From Trichocoleus sp. (GTDB lineage Bacteria > Cyanobacteriota > Cyanobacteriia > Elainellales > Elainellaceae), in NCBI GenBank assembly GCA_036702865.1, contig DATNQD010000059.1, positions 1 to 64,000 of the forward strand: a stretch of 64,000 bases of DNA. The letters run 5' to 3'. The notes under the pieces are model-generated. The model was not told where the DNA came from. It made no database searches and was given only the letters and a program-made list of their open reading frames with translations. Of the stretch, positions 45,646 to 54,336 are shown in pieces; within the stretch, counting starts at the first letter, position 1, and each line of letters starts with the position of its first letter. The position numbers were made by a program, and so were the translations under genes.

Positions 45646-46577
45646 GTAATGATCTGGCGATCGCTACCGTGACGGCAACCCTCAAACGCATCTTGGAAGA
45701 TGCAGTCACAGGACATGTGCAGGGTACTTCAATGACCGTCACAGTGGGGCAACCAGACTCGAAAGATGCGATCGAAGTAGATAAAGGAAAGGTCAATATC
45801 TTTTTGTATCAAGCAACTGCTAATCCTGGCTGGCGGAATGCAGATTTGCCTACTCGTCGCTCAAATGGAACATTAAGCCAACGTCCGCAGCTTGCACTTG
45901 ATCTCCATTATTTAATCAGTTTTTATGGTGATCGATCAAAGTTCGTACCAGAGCGGTTGATGGGCATCGTCATGAAAAGGCTTCACGTTCAGCCATTTTT
46001 GACGCGAAGAATGATTGATGACACGGTGAACGATCAAAGTTATGACTTTTTGAAACTATCGAACCTGGCAAAACAACCAGAGCTAATTAAGTTCTCTCCA
46101 GTCTCGTTATCACTCGAAGAGTTGTCTAAAATCTGGTCGATTTTCTTTCAAACACAATATGTATTATCAACGGCTTACCAGGGGACAGTTGTTTTAATTG
46201 AGCCAGACGATGACCTAGCACCAAGCTTGCCTGTAACCGATCGTCGCATATCAGTTGCAGCAACCCCTCCCCCTATTCCGATTTCACAGCCTATCATTAC
46301 GCTAATTTGCTCTGAAGCAGGAGCCAACGAACTAATCACTCCAGAAAGTATGTTATTGATTCAAGGTCAAGCATTAACGCAAGGAGCGATCGACTTCATT
46401 CAGTTGGATGAACAACAGTTGCCTCCAACAGAAGCAAACATCCGTAACACTGCAATTATTCTGCGATTACCTGCTACGGAAGTGGGCGTGAAGACGTTGC
46501 AGATTGTTTATCAGAACAACCTTCGTTCTAACCTGGCGAAGTTTATTGTCCACGCTGCTGAAGGTGGAACATCATGA
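45642..46577 (+). CDS. Pvc16-like (DUF4255) tail terminator or cap protein
   Basis: A 311-residue protein with the DUF4255/Pvc16_N domain (~5-190): AIATVTATLKRILEDAV, VNIFLYQATANPGWRNADLP, ALDLHYLISFYGDRSKFVPE. A C-terminal Ig-like domain follows (ESMLLIQGQALTQGAIDFI, TEVGVKTLQIVYQNN). In Afp and PVC the homologue caps the sheath-tube end and sets its termination. ATGA overlaps at both ends show translational coupling with its neighbours. Confidence 0.9.
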   Translation: MSNDLAIATVTATLKRILEDAVTGHVQGTSMTVTVGQPDSKDAIEVDKGKVNIFLYQATANPGWRNADLPTRRSNGTLSQRPQLALDLHYLISFYGDRSKFVPERLMGIVMKRLHVQPFLTRRMIDDTVNDQSYDFLKLSNLAKQPELIKFSPVSLSLEELSKIWSIFFQTQYVLSTAYQGTVVLIEPDDDLAPSLPVTDRRISVAATPPPIPISQPIITLICSEAGANELITPESMLLIQGQALTQGAIDFIQLDEQQLPPTEANIRNTAIILRLPATEVGVKTLQIVYQNNLRSNLAKFIVHAAEGGTS

Positions 46578-48580
46578 ATGTTGAAGGCGATCGCTGGCAA
46601 TTTGCAAATCAGCAGTATCTTGTTGCTGCACTAATGATCGTGCGTGAGTTACTGGAACGGTTTCTTGAAAGTCCGGAAACGACTGAAGAAGCTGAGGTAA
46701 TTCAGGATGGTTCTGCACAGGATGATTCTGCACAACAGAAATTAGAAGCGATCGCGGCAGTTATGCCTGCACCCTCAGCGTTGGAGACACTCTGCGATAC
46801 GTTTGATTTATCTGATTTTGAGCGCAATGTTTTACTGCTTTGTGCCGGAATGGAACTGGATGCCGCCTTTCCGCGATTGTGTGCCGCAATTCATAAACGT
46901 GAGCAGCAGGCGTACCCGACCTTTAGTCTCGCTTTGACCGTATTACCCAATGCCCACTTAAGCACGATCGCCCCAGATTCTCCACTGCTGTATTGGCGAT
47001 TGATTGAGGTGGAAGAAAATCGCGTCTTTACGTTGAGTTCATTGCGGCTCAGCCGTTGGGTGCTGCTGTATCTGACGGGAATGCCCCATCTAGATCAAGA
47101 ATTAAGTGGCTTGATGAAACCTGTCGTTCGTGAAGGTGCATGGCTGCCCTCCTATGAGGCGATCGCGAATCAGCTATCGACAACCTGGGTGGAAGGATCG
47201 GAGCGGGGGGTGCTGCCGATCGTGCAATTATGTGGGGCAGAGGTGACGACAAAACGGGCGATCGCGGCAGCGGCTTGTGAGCAAGTAGGACTAAATCTGT
47301 ATCGGCTCTCAGCGCAGGCAATTCCACAGGATGTACGAGCGTTAGAAACGCTATTGCGATTGTGGCAGCGAGAGGTAATGCTGTGCGATCGTGCCTTGCT
47401 GATCGATTGCGATGGTTTGTCTCAAGAAGACGTTGCTTGTGAGCGTATCCTTCAGCAGTTGCTAGAAGAAATCGGCGGAATTGTAGTAATTAGCAGCCGC
47501 GATCGTCGCCATTTTCCCCAACGTCCAACGCTCACTCTAGAAGTCAGCAAACCTACTCCAACCGAGCAAAAAGCGATCTGGAAAGCGGCTTTAGGAGAAC
47601 GTCAGGCAGAGGTCAATGGACAGGTCGAAGCCCTAGTCGCGCAGTTTGATTTAGATAGTAGTGCGATCGCTGCTGCCTGCATTGCCGCTACCCCATCTCC
47701 CTCATCGTCTTCCACTTCCCTTTCTACGCAGCTCTGGGATATCTGCCGCCTCCAATCTCGTCCCCGTTTAGAAGAACTTGCTCAGCGAATTGAGCCGATG
47801 GCAACCTGGGAAGAATTGGTGTTACCGGAAGCCCAACGACAAATTTTGCGGGATATTGCGATGCATGTGCGCCAGCGATCGATCGTTTATGACACTTGGG
47901 GTTTTAGAACGAAGGGCGATCGGGGGTTGGGTATTAGTGCGCTATTTGCCGGGAGCAGCGGAACGGGCAAGACAATGGCGGCAGAAGTGCTGGCACAGGA
48001 ATTGCGGCTAGATCTGTACCGAATTGATCTGTCGTCGGTGGTGAGCAAGTACATTGGCGAGACGGAAAAGAATTTGCGGCGGGTGTTTGATGCGGCAGAA
48101 TTGAGCGGAGTCATTTTGCTGTTTGATGAAGCAGATGCCTTGTTTGGTAAACGGAGTGAGGTGAAGGACAGCCACGATCGCCATGCCAATATTGAGGTGA
48201 GCTATTTGCTACAACGCATGGAAGCTTATCGTGGGTTAGCGATTTTAACCACAAATTTGAAAGATGCATTGGATCAGGCATTTCTGCGGCGGATTCGGTT
48301 TATTGTGCAGTTCCCCTTTCCAGATATCCAGGAGCGATCGGAGATCTGGCGGCACATTTTCCCAGCAGCAACACCCACAGAAGGATTAGAAGTCGAGAAG
48401 CTGGCGCAACTCAATCTGGCAGGGGGGAACATTCGCAATATTGCCATGAATGCAGCATTTTTGGCGGCAGAGGCAAAGGAATCGGTGCAGATGAATCATG
48501 TGTTACAAGCGGCAAAGCGGGAATACGCCAAGCTAGAAAAATCGCTGACGGATGGCGAAATTAGGGGGTGGGTGAAATGA
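46574..48580 (+). CDS. AAA+ ATPase of the contractile injection system (Afp15/Pvc15-like)
   Basis: A 668-residue ATPase. The N-terminal ~420 residues are a family-specific helical and degenerate-NTPase region; the AAA+ core is C-terminal: Walker A FAGSSGTGKTMAAEVL (~459), SKYIGETEKNLRRVFDAAE, Walker B ILLFDEADALFGKRSEV (~515), and the arginine-finger zone AFLRRIRFIVQFPFPD. A hallmark of eCIS loci; in Afp and PVC it is thought to help assembly or cargo loading. Overlaps both flanking genes by four bases. Confidence 0.95.
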   Translation: MNVEGDRWQFANQQYLVAALMIVRELLERFLESPETTEEAEVIQDGSAQDDSAQQKLEAIAAVMPAPSALETLCDTFDLSDFERNVLLLCAGMELDAAFPRLCAAIHKREQQAYPTFSLALTVLPNAHLSTIAPDSPLLYWRLIEVEENRVFTLSSLRLSRWVLLYLTGMPHLDQELSGLMKPVVREGAWLPSYEAIANQLSTTWVEGSERGVLPIVQLCGAEVTTKRAIAAAACEQVGLNLYRLSAQAIPQDVRALETLLRLWQREVMLCDRALLIDCDGLSQEDVACERILQQLLEEIGGIVVISSRDRRHFPQRPTLTLEVSKPTPTEQKAIWKAALGERQAEVNGQVEALVAQFDLDSSAIAAACIAATPSPSSSSTSLSTQLWDICRLQSRPRLEELAQRIEPMATWEELVLPEAQRQILRDIAMHVRQRSIVYDTWGFRTKGDRGLGISALFAGSSGTGKTMAAEVLAQELRLDLYRIDLSSVVSKYIGETEKNLRRVFDAAELSGVILLFDEADALFGKRSEVKDSHDRHANIEVSYLLQRMEAYRGLAILTTNLKDALDQAFLRRIRFIVQFPFPDIQERSEIWRHIFPAATPTEGLEVEKLAQLNLAGGNIRNIAMNAAFLAAEAKESVQMNHVLQAAKREYAKLEKSLTDGEIRGWVK

Positions 48581-48828
48581 ACATTGAGTTACACATTGAG
48601 GAGTTAGTGTTACATGGATTTGCCCATAAAGATCAAGCACGAATTCAACGATCGATCGAACAAGAATTAACTCGTTTGTTAACACAACAAGGAATTCCCA
48701 ATTCTCTTTCACAAAGTAACGAAATTCAGCGGTTAAATGGTGGTTCGTTTAACGTTAAAGCAGGAATGGGAGTAGAGGCGATCGGTTCTCAGGTGGCGCA
48801 GGCGATTTATGGAGGGATGGGGCAATGA
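48577..48828 (+). CDS. Small conserved eCIS-associated protein
   Basis: An 83-residue protein beginning MNIELHIEELVLHGFAHKDQ and ending in an Ala/Gly-rich amphipathic segment (VEAIGSQVAQAIYGGMGQ). The ATG overlaps the AAA+ stop (ATGA), and its own stop overlaps the next start. Small proteins with this beginning recur after the AAA+ gene in eCIS loci. The function is unknown; because it immediately precedes a DUF4157 protein, a chaperone or adaptor role is plausible. Confidence 0.75.
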   Translation: MNIELHIEELVLHGFAHKDQARIQRSIEQELTRLLTQQGIPNSLSQSNEIQRLNGGSFNVKAGMGVEAIGSQVAQAIYGGMGQ

Positions 48829-50651
48829 AGACACAAGTACCAGCGAAAAAGCCGGATAGTGGGGTGGGGAGGCGATCGCATTTACCTACATTCAGCCATG
48901 TGTCTCCTGATGCTGTATCAGACTCTTCAACCAGTGCTGATTCAGAGAAATCTGCTTTACATCCTGATGAATACAATCTTGCCAATATCCCGATTTTTGC
49001 AAAACCACCTGGCAATAATCAGCGAGACATAACTCCTGGTCTAACAGGTAAATTGCCAATTCAAGCAAAACTTACGATCGGTGAACCAAATGATAAATAT
49101 GAGCAGGAAGCCGATCGGGTTGCTCGACAAGTTGTTCAACAAATAAATACACCAAGAATTGCCCACCCTAATCAAACAAAAGGAATTCAGCGGCAAGTAA
49201 TGCCAGATATGAAAGATAAGCTTTCACCAGTACATCCCCTCATTCAACGTAAGTCAAGTGAAGGAGGGATAGCAGCCACTCCAGAATTAGAAAGCTCGAT
49301 TCAACAGGCGCAAGGTGGTGGACAACTGTTACCAGATTCAGTTCGACAACCTATGGAGGAAGCTTTTGGATCAGATTTTAGTCGAGTAAAGGTTCATGCA
49401 GATGCCCAATCAGATCAGTTGAATCGATCGATTCAAGCGAGTGCATTCACAACTAAGCAAGATATCTTCTTTCGCCAAGGAATGTATAATCCATCAAGCC
49501 AAACAGGGCAGAAATTGATAGCTCATGAGCTGGGGCATGTTATTCAACAGCAAAGAGCCAAGATAAGTTTTGGAAGAAGATTTACAGAAGGAGATATTCA
49601 AGTCCTACAGCGAATGACCTGGGACAGAAAAGACGATAATGAAACAATCTGGAGCTTTGATACTGGACAAAAATACGAAGAGTTTGAAGGAGCTAATATT
49701 GGAGGAAATTATCCTATTATCGATCACTATGATAAAGATAACGGTGTCGTGACAAGTTTAAAGACTGTCGACATAGTTAGAAATTTTATAGGGGATGATG
49801 GAGAGAAGCGCTTGGAAAGCACATTAGATAGTTTTGTCAATTCTTTAAATGAATTTAGAGCCTCTAATCACATGGGTGTCGATATTGATGTTGATAATTT
49901 AAAGATATTAAGACTTAAGATAGCTATTCCACCAAAGGATAAATGTCCTGAAGACCGATACGAGCAGGTTTATACATGGTCTGACAGGATAAGGAAGAAG
50001 TACACCCCTGACAAACTAAAAATAAACAATCCTACAATAACAAGAGCAAAAAAGCAGAAAAACAATGATGGAGAAGCAAAAAAGCAGAAAAAGCGTAAAA
50101 AAGTAAAGATGGAGATTCTTATAGATGAAAGAGAAGATTTACCGTGGACTGATAGTCCTGGAATTAGATACGAGCGTAGGAAGGAAGCAAATATCGGTGG
50201 AAATTATCCTGTAATTGATGACTTTCGTCGTAAGAGTGGGGTGGCAACAAGCTATAAAACAATGAATATTATAGAAAACTATAGTGATAAGCAAGCTGTT
50301 AGAAGGCAAGTAAATGAATATGCATACTATCTATCTTTCTTTGAGGGTGGACGATGGCAAGTTAAACAAACTCATGGTGTAGAGAAATCTTTAATCGAGG
50401 TTGAAAAAGAAAAGACCTACATCAACGTTGACAAGGATGAAATTAAAGAGCGTGTTTTGATGATTTGCATTCCTCCTGTAGGTCGATTACTCAAAGAGAA
50501 TAAACTGAAAAAGAACAAAGAGAAAAATACTATAGAGGCTAAAGAGGCTAAAAAACGAATATCCGAAAAGTATAAATATTTGTGCTCTATAGATGGCAAA
50601 GAGAATGAGTTCTATAAAAATGTTATCTGTGTAGTAGAGGAGGAAGAATGA
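48825..50651 (+). CDS. DUF4157 (eCIS-core) protein with duplicated nuclease-like C-terminal modules: candidate effector
   Basis: A 608-residue protein. Residues ~1-160 are a linker with DKYEQEADRVARQVV. The DUF4157 domain (~165-243) has LPDSVRQPMEEAFGSDFSRV and the metallopeptidase-like HELGH at 234-238. Two homologous modules follow (~281-371 and ~447-551), each with YE, then ANIGGNYPxID, then TSxKT: Glu, Asp (300/465) and Lys (313/478) spaced as in PD-(D/E)xK toxin nucleases, both ending in I-x-IPP. Between them (409-428) lies a run of Lys/Arg clusters like a bipartite nuclear-localisation signal. The 3' part (from ~49610) is AT-rich, a sign of recent acquisition. DUF4157 marks eCIS payloads. 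Nuclease activity is inferred. Confidence 0.85.
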   Translation: MKTQVPAKKPDSGVGRRSHLPTFSHVSPDAVSDSSTSADSEKSALHPDEYNLANIPIFAKPPGNNQRDITPGLTGKLPIQAKLTIGEPNDKYEQEADRVARQVVQQINTPRIAHPNQTKGIQRQVMPDMKDKLSPVHPLIQRKSSEGGIAATPELESSIQQAQGGGQLLPDSVRQPMEEAFGSDFSRVKVHADAQSDQLNRSIQASAFTTKQDIFFRQGMYNPSSQTGQKLIAHELGHVIQQQRAKISFGRRFTEGDIQVLQRMTWDRKDDNETIWSFDTGQKYEEFEGANIGGNYPIIDHYDKDNGVVTSLKTVDIVRNFIGDDGEKRLESTLDSFVNSLNEFRASNHMGVDIDVDNLKILRLKIAIPPKDKCPEDRYEQVYTWSDRIRKKYTPDKLKINNPTITRAKKQKNNDGEAKKQKKRKKVKMEILIDEREDLPWTDSPGIRYERRKEANIGGNYPVIDDFRRKSGVATSYKTMNIIENYSDKQAVRRQVNEYAYYLSFFEGGRWQVKQTHGVEKSLIEVEKEKTYINVDKDEIKERVLMICIPPVGRLLKENKLKKNKEKNTIEAKEAKKRISEKYKYLCSIDGKENEFYKNVICVVEEEE

Positions 50652-50759
50652 TTGAAGATATTAATAGATCTGGAAATCCTGGAGTAATTACTAAGTAATA
50701 GTACTAATTCGAATAGCTTTTCAACCATTCACTACCTTATTAGGTAAGTCTTTTGTAGA

Positions 50760-51419
50760 ATGACAAGTTTTTCTGGTTCTCCTCGCTTATTCAAAGGTGC
50801 GATCGTCAGCCTCGATCCCGCTAACCCGATTCCCAGTGTAATTCCGTTTCAATATAATCCTGAAACGCTAACCCGTAGCCTGGAACCCCAGATGCAGGGC
50901 AATGATCAGGCGGGTTCGACAGTCGGTTTAAGATTGAGTGGTGCAGCAGCAGAGAGTATCAATATTGATATTGAAATGGATGCCACCGATCAATTAGAAA
51001 AAGGTAAGGATATTGCTGTCAATATGGGCATTTATCCTCAGCTTTCCGCACTGGAAATGTTGGTTTATCCTGCCAGTTCAATGGTGATTGCGAATACGAT
51101 TATGCTGGCAGTGGGGGCGATCGAGATCATGCCACCTCCACCCAGGTTAACTCTATTTATTTGGGGACAACGCCGCATTTTACCTGTTAATATCACTAGC
51201 TTTAGCATCACTGAAGAAGCGCATGACACGAACCTTAATCCAATTCGGGCAAAAGTCTCCTTGGGGATGCGAGTATTGACCTATTCTGATCTACCTGTCA
51301 CCCATCCTGGTTATCATTTGTTCCTGGCGCATCAAGTGATTAAGGAAACAATGGCAGGGTTAGGGATGGGTAGTAGTGTGAGTAACTTGTTGGGCACAAA
51401 CATTAAATTATTAGGCTAG
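50760..51419 (+). CDS. CIS-tube-type adaptor protein (Afp7/Pvc7 region)
   Basis: A 219-residue protein with the CIS_tube domain pattern IPFQYNPETLTRSLEPQ, a middle region PQLSALEMLVYP, PPPPRLTLFIWGQRRILPV, and TEEAHDTNLNPIRAKVSLGM. In eCIS and related systems it connects the tube or hub to a LysM-containing partner, which is encoded next here. A 108-bp gap separates it from the candidate effector gene; no clear ribosome-binding site. Confidence 0.85.
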   Translation: MTSFSGSPRLFKGAIVSLDPANPIPSVIPFQYNPETLTRSLEPQMQGNDQAGSTVGLRLSGAAAESINIDIEMDATDQLEKGKDIAVNMGIYPQLSALEMLVYPASSMVIANTIMLAVGAIEIMPPPPRLTLFIWGQRRILPVNITSFSITEEAHDTNLNPIRAKVSLGMRVLTYSDLPVTHPGYHLFLAHQVIKETMAGLGMGSSVSNLLGTNIKLLG

Positions 51420-51568
51420 TTTCACATTCATATTCATTCTTGTCTTTTAATTAGTACTAACCGTTTCAATCGAAAAGAAAAATCTTATTAAGGTGCAACA
51501 TATTAAAACATATTGCTTTAAAACACGTTATTAAAACATCGCTAAAACGTATTGGAGAAGTGCTAGGG

Positions 51569-51859
51569 ATGTTCGATCACACCAGCCGTTATTATGGTCT
51601 AGACACTGCCACCCTCATCACTCCTGAAGGACGGCATCTGTCTTACAAACGTCGTCGCTTTTTGCCCCAAGCAGAAACCCTGCCCGTTGTGCTAGAAGTG
51701 CGAGTGAAAGAAGGCGATCGCCTCGACACGTTAGCGGCAAATTTATTAGGCGATCCAGAACAATACTGGCAAATTTGCGATGCCAATAACACAATGAATC
51801 CCTTTGAATTAACGGCTGAAATTGGACGAACGCTGCATATTGCCCAGGCTCAATTCTAG
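51569..51859 (+). CDS. LysM-domain baseplate protein (gp53/Afp7-like)
   Basis: A 96-residue protein with one LysM-like fold (LEVRVKEGDRLDTLAANLLG, YWQICDANNTMNPFELTAEI, GRTLHIAQ). Small LysM proteins of this type bind the hub or sheath base in contractile tails. ATG 51569 follows GGAG; the GTG at 51560 would be too close to that site. Confidence 0.88.
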   Translation: MFDHTSRYYGLDTATLITPEGRHLSYKRRRFLPQAETLPVVLEVRVKEGDRLDTLAANLLGDPEQYWQICDANNTMNPFELTAEIGRTLHIAQAQF

Positions 51860-51871
51860 AGAAATGCTGCT

Positions 51872-53011
51872 ATGTTTTTTCAGGGCATTCGCCTCGCGCT
51901 CCTGATTGGTCCCACCGTCCCCCTTCCTGCTCCACCCACTCTGATTTCCTCCTTGGACAGCGTGGAAATTACCCAAACCGACGAAGGACGATCGGGCTTC
52001 CAACTCTCCTTCAAAGCCGATCGCAGCGGTATCTTAGGAGCGACTGATTATCCGCTGCTCAAATTGCCTTTACTGCGTCCCTTCAATCGCGTCATTGTCA
52101 TTGTCACGGTCAACGCTATCCCTCATGTGTTAATGGATGGCATCATTACCCACCAGCAGTTATCTCCTTCTGCCGACAAATCAGCCCTGCTTACCGTAAC
52201 TGGCGAGGATGTCAGCCTCATGCTGGATATGGAGGAAAAGATTGTTGCCCACCCTGCTCAACCTGATGTGGCGATCGTTCCTAAAATCATTGCTACCTAT
52301 GCTCAGTATGGACTGATTCCCACCGTGATTCCGCCTGTTTCGCTTGATGTGCCCAATCCGGTCGAGCGAGTTCCGGTGCAGGTAGGAACGGATTTAGAGT
52401 ATTTGGAGGAACTGGCGGAACGCTACGCCTATGTGTTTTACGTTTCTCCCGGTCCCATTCCCGGCACCAACACCGCCTATTGGGGACCCCCTACCCGTGC
52501 AGGCATTCCTCAGCGTGCCCTTTCCGTTAATTTAGGAACCTCCACCAACGTTAATTCCATCAACATTCAGCACAAAGCACTCACGCCCACCTTCGTTTCT
52601 GGTGCGGGAGAGGATAGTCTGACGGAACGTAGTCTACCAATCAAAACCTTCTCCAGTTTGCGGCTTCCGTTAGCGACACAATCTGCCATGCTCAAGACTG
52701 CCAAAGCGCGCAAAGTTTTACCGCAAAAGAACGCAGGTTTAACTTATGCCCAAATGCTCTCCCGTGCTCAAGCAACCACAGATGCTTCGATGGATCAGGT
52801 CGTGGAAGCCACTGGAGAACTGGATGCAGTGCGCTATAACGGTATCCTCAAAGCACGAGGTTTAGTGGGTTTACGTGGCGTGGGCAGCACTTACGACGGT
52901 TTGTATTACGTCAAGAGCGTGACCCATCAACTGCGTTTAGGTGAATACAAACAAAGCTTTACGCTCACCCGTGAAGGCGTCGGTACAACAACACCCGTGG
53001 TGATTCCATGA
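51872..53011 (+). CDS. Baseplate hub protein (gpD/gp27/VgrG N-half-like)
   Basis: A 379-residue phage late control D-like protein. Seen: SLDSVEITQTDEGRSGFQLS, VHVLMDGIITHQQLSPSA-type strand, LEYLEELAERYAYVFYVSPG, and the closing YDGLYYVKSVTHQLRLGEYK that is conserved in gpD/VgrG hubs. It forms the trimeric hub joining tube and spike. Its stop overlaps the spike gene by four bases. In Afp8/PVC8 hub and spike are fused; here they are two genes. Confidence 0.9.
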   Translation: MFFQGIRLALLIGPTVPLPAPPTLISSLDSVEITQTDEGRSGFQLSFKADRSGILGATDYPLLKLPLLRPFNRVIVIVTVNAIPHVLMDGIITHQQLSPSADKSALLTVTGEDVSLMLDMEEKIVAHPAQPDVAIVPKIIATYAQYGLIPTVIPPVSLDVPNPVERVPVQVGTDLEYLEELAERYAYVFYVSPGPIPGTNTAYWGPPTRAGIPQRALSVNLGTSTNVNSINIQHKALTPTFVSGAGEDSLTERSLPIKTFSSLRLPLATQSAMLKTAKARKVLPQKNAGLTYAQMLSRAQATTDASMDQVVEATGELDAVRYNGILKARGLVGLRGVGSTYDGLYYVKSVTHQLRLGEYKQSFTLTREGVGTTTPVVIP

Positions 53012-53652
53012 GACGTTTTTTTGGCAAATATCGGGGCAAGGTCGCTAATAATATCGATCCACTCATGCGGGGGAGATTGCAAGTTTCCGTGCCCAGCATT
53101 TTGGGTGAAGGCAGACTGAGTTGGGCAATGCCCTGTGTTCCTTATGCCGGGAAGAATCTCGGGTTTTATGCGCTTCCCCCAATCAATGCCAATGTTTGGG
53201 TTGAGTTTGAAACAGGTGACCCAGATTATCCCATTTGGACTGGCTGCTTTTGGGGGAAAGGCGAACTTCCTGTGCTTCCTCCGGCTCCTCCAACCACAAA
53301 GATGTTTAAAACCGACACCATGACGCTGACCTTCGATGATGCACCGGGAGTCGGCGGTCTAACGATCGAGATCAATCCTCCAGCCGTGCAAGTGCCCCTC
53401 AAACTCGTGCTGAACTCACAGGGAATCACGATGAACTGTAATCCGGCTGCGCTTAAGCTGACTCCAACGGGTGTTGAGATCGAACTCAATCCTGCCTCAA
53501 TCAAACTCTCCCCTGCTGCCCTGGAGATGGCAATTCCTCCAGCGTCGGTCAAACTCTCTCAAGCCAGTCTGGATCTGCAACATGGAGGCGCAACGGTCAA
53601 GCTGGCGAATGTCAATGTTACGGTCAACAATGGCGCACTGGAGGTGACCTGA
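53008..53652 (+). CDS. Spike protein (gpV/gp5-like)
   Basis: A 214-residue protein. The N-terminal OB fold (~5-95: KYRGKVANNIDPLMRGRLQV, NVWVEFETGDPDYPIWTGCF) is followed by a C-terminal beta-helix-like repeat of hydrophobic strands with alternating Pro and Leu (IKLSPAALEMAIPPASVKLS). It forms the needle under the hub. Overlaps the hub gene by four bases and the tip gene by one base. Confidence 0.92.
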   Translation: MRRFFGKYRGKVANNIDPLMRGRLQVSVPSILGEGRLSWAMPCVPYAGKNLGFYALPPINANVWVEFETGDPDYPIWTGCFWGKGELPVLPPAPPTTKMFKTDTMTLTFDDAPGVGGLTIEINPPAVQVPLKLVLNSQGITMNCNPAALKLTPTGVEIELNPASIKLSPAALEMAIPPASVKLSQASLDLQHGGATVKLANVNVTVNNGALEVT

Positions 53653-53969
53653 TGCCCGGTTATCTTGTCCATTTAGGAGCCACCGTTACCTGTCTGCACA
53701 GTGGCATGGCGCAACCGATCGCAGTCAACCCACGGGTCAAAGTGAGTGGTCAACCGATCGTGACGCAGACCAGCCCCTATGTGATCGCCGGGTGTTCTTT
53801 AATTTCTTCAGGTGGTCCTTTTTGCGCCAATGCTCAGTGGGTCAGTGCAGCAGCACGTGTCAAATCAAATGGAATTCCAGTGCTATTGCAAGACTCTCAA
53901 GCAGTCTGTCAGACAACCGGAACAGGGGTGTTGATTCAAATGACCCAAATTCGGGTGAAGGGGATGTAG
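53652..53969 (+). CDS. PAAR-like spike-tip protein
   Basis: A 105-residue PAAR-like protein of the eCIS type (Afp10-like): GYLVHLGATVTCLHSGMAQP, QPIVTQTSPYVIAGCS, GPFCANAQWVSAAARVKSNG, and LLQDSQAVCQTTGTG. Four conserved Cys/His positions fit metal binding at the tip. Starts on the last base of the spike stop codon (TGATG). Confidence 0.9.
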   Translation: MPGYLVHLGATVTCLHSGMAQPIAVNPRVKVSGQPIVTQTSPYVIAGCSLISSGGPFCANAQWVSAAARVKSNGIPVLLQDSQAVCQTTGTGVLIQMTQIRVKGM

Positions 53970-53970
53970 T

Positions 53971-54336
53971 ATGACCGACATTGCCTATCCATTTCACATC
54001 GATCGCCGTAATCGCGTTGGCAGAGCTAATCCAGATGATCATATCCATCAAATGATTGAACAACTCCTGTTTACGATGCCAGGAGAGCGGGTCAACCGTC
54101 CCAGCTTTGGTACAGGGCTGATGCAGTTAGTGTTTGCGCCAAATAGCGATGAATTAGCCGCAGCGGCTCAGTTCTTGGTGCAGGGAGCTTTACAGCAATG
54201 GTTAGGGGATTTAATTTTGGTAGAGGCGATCGCGGTAGAAAGCGAAGAATCGACGTTACGGGTGATGGTGCAATATGTCTTGCGTCGGACTCAAGAGCGT
54301 CAGGTTACTCAATTTGAGCGGAGCCAGGTTGAATGA
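53971..54336 (+). CDS. gp25-like baseplate wedge protein
   Basis: A 121-residue GPW/gp25-family protein with IHQMIEQLLFTMPGERVNRP, SFGTGLMQLVFAPNSDELAA and AALQQWLGDLI-type core. The conserved EQLLFTxPGER is the sheath-initiating strand of T4 gp25 and Afp9. Spaced one base from the tip gene; ATGA overlap with the next. Confidence 0.93.
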   Translation: MTDIAYPFHIDRRNRVGRANPDDHIHQMIEQLLFTMPGERVNRPSFGTGLMQLVFAPNSDELAAAAQFLVQGALQQWLGDLILVEAIAVESEESTLRVMVQYVLRRTQERQVTQFERSQVE

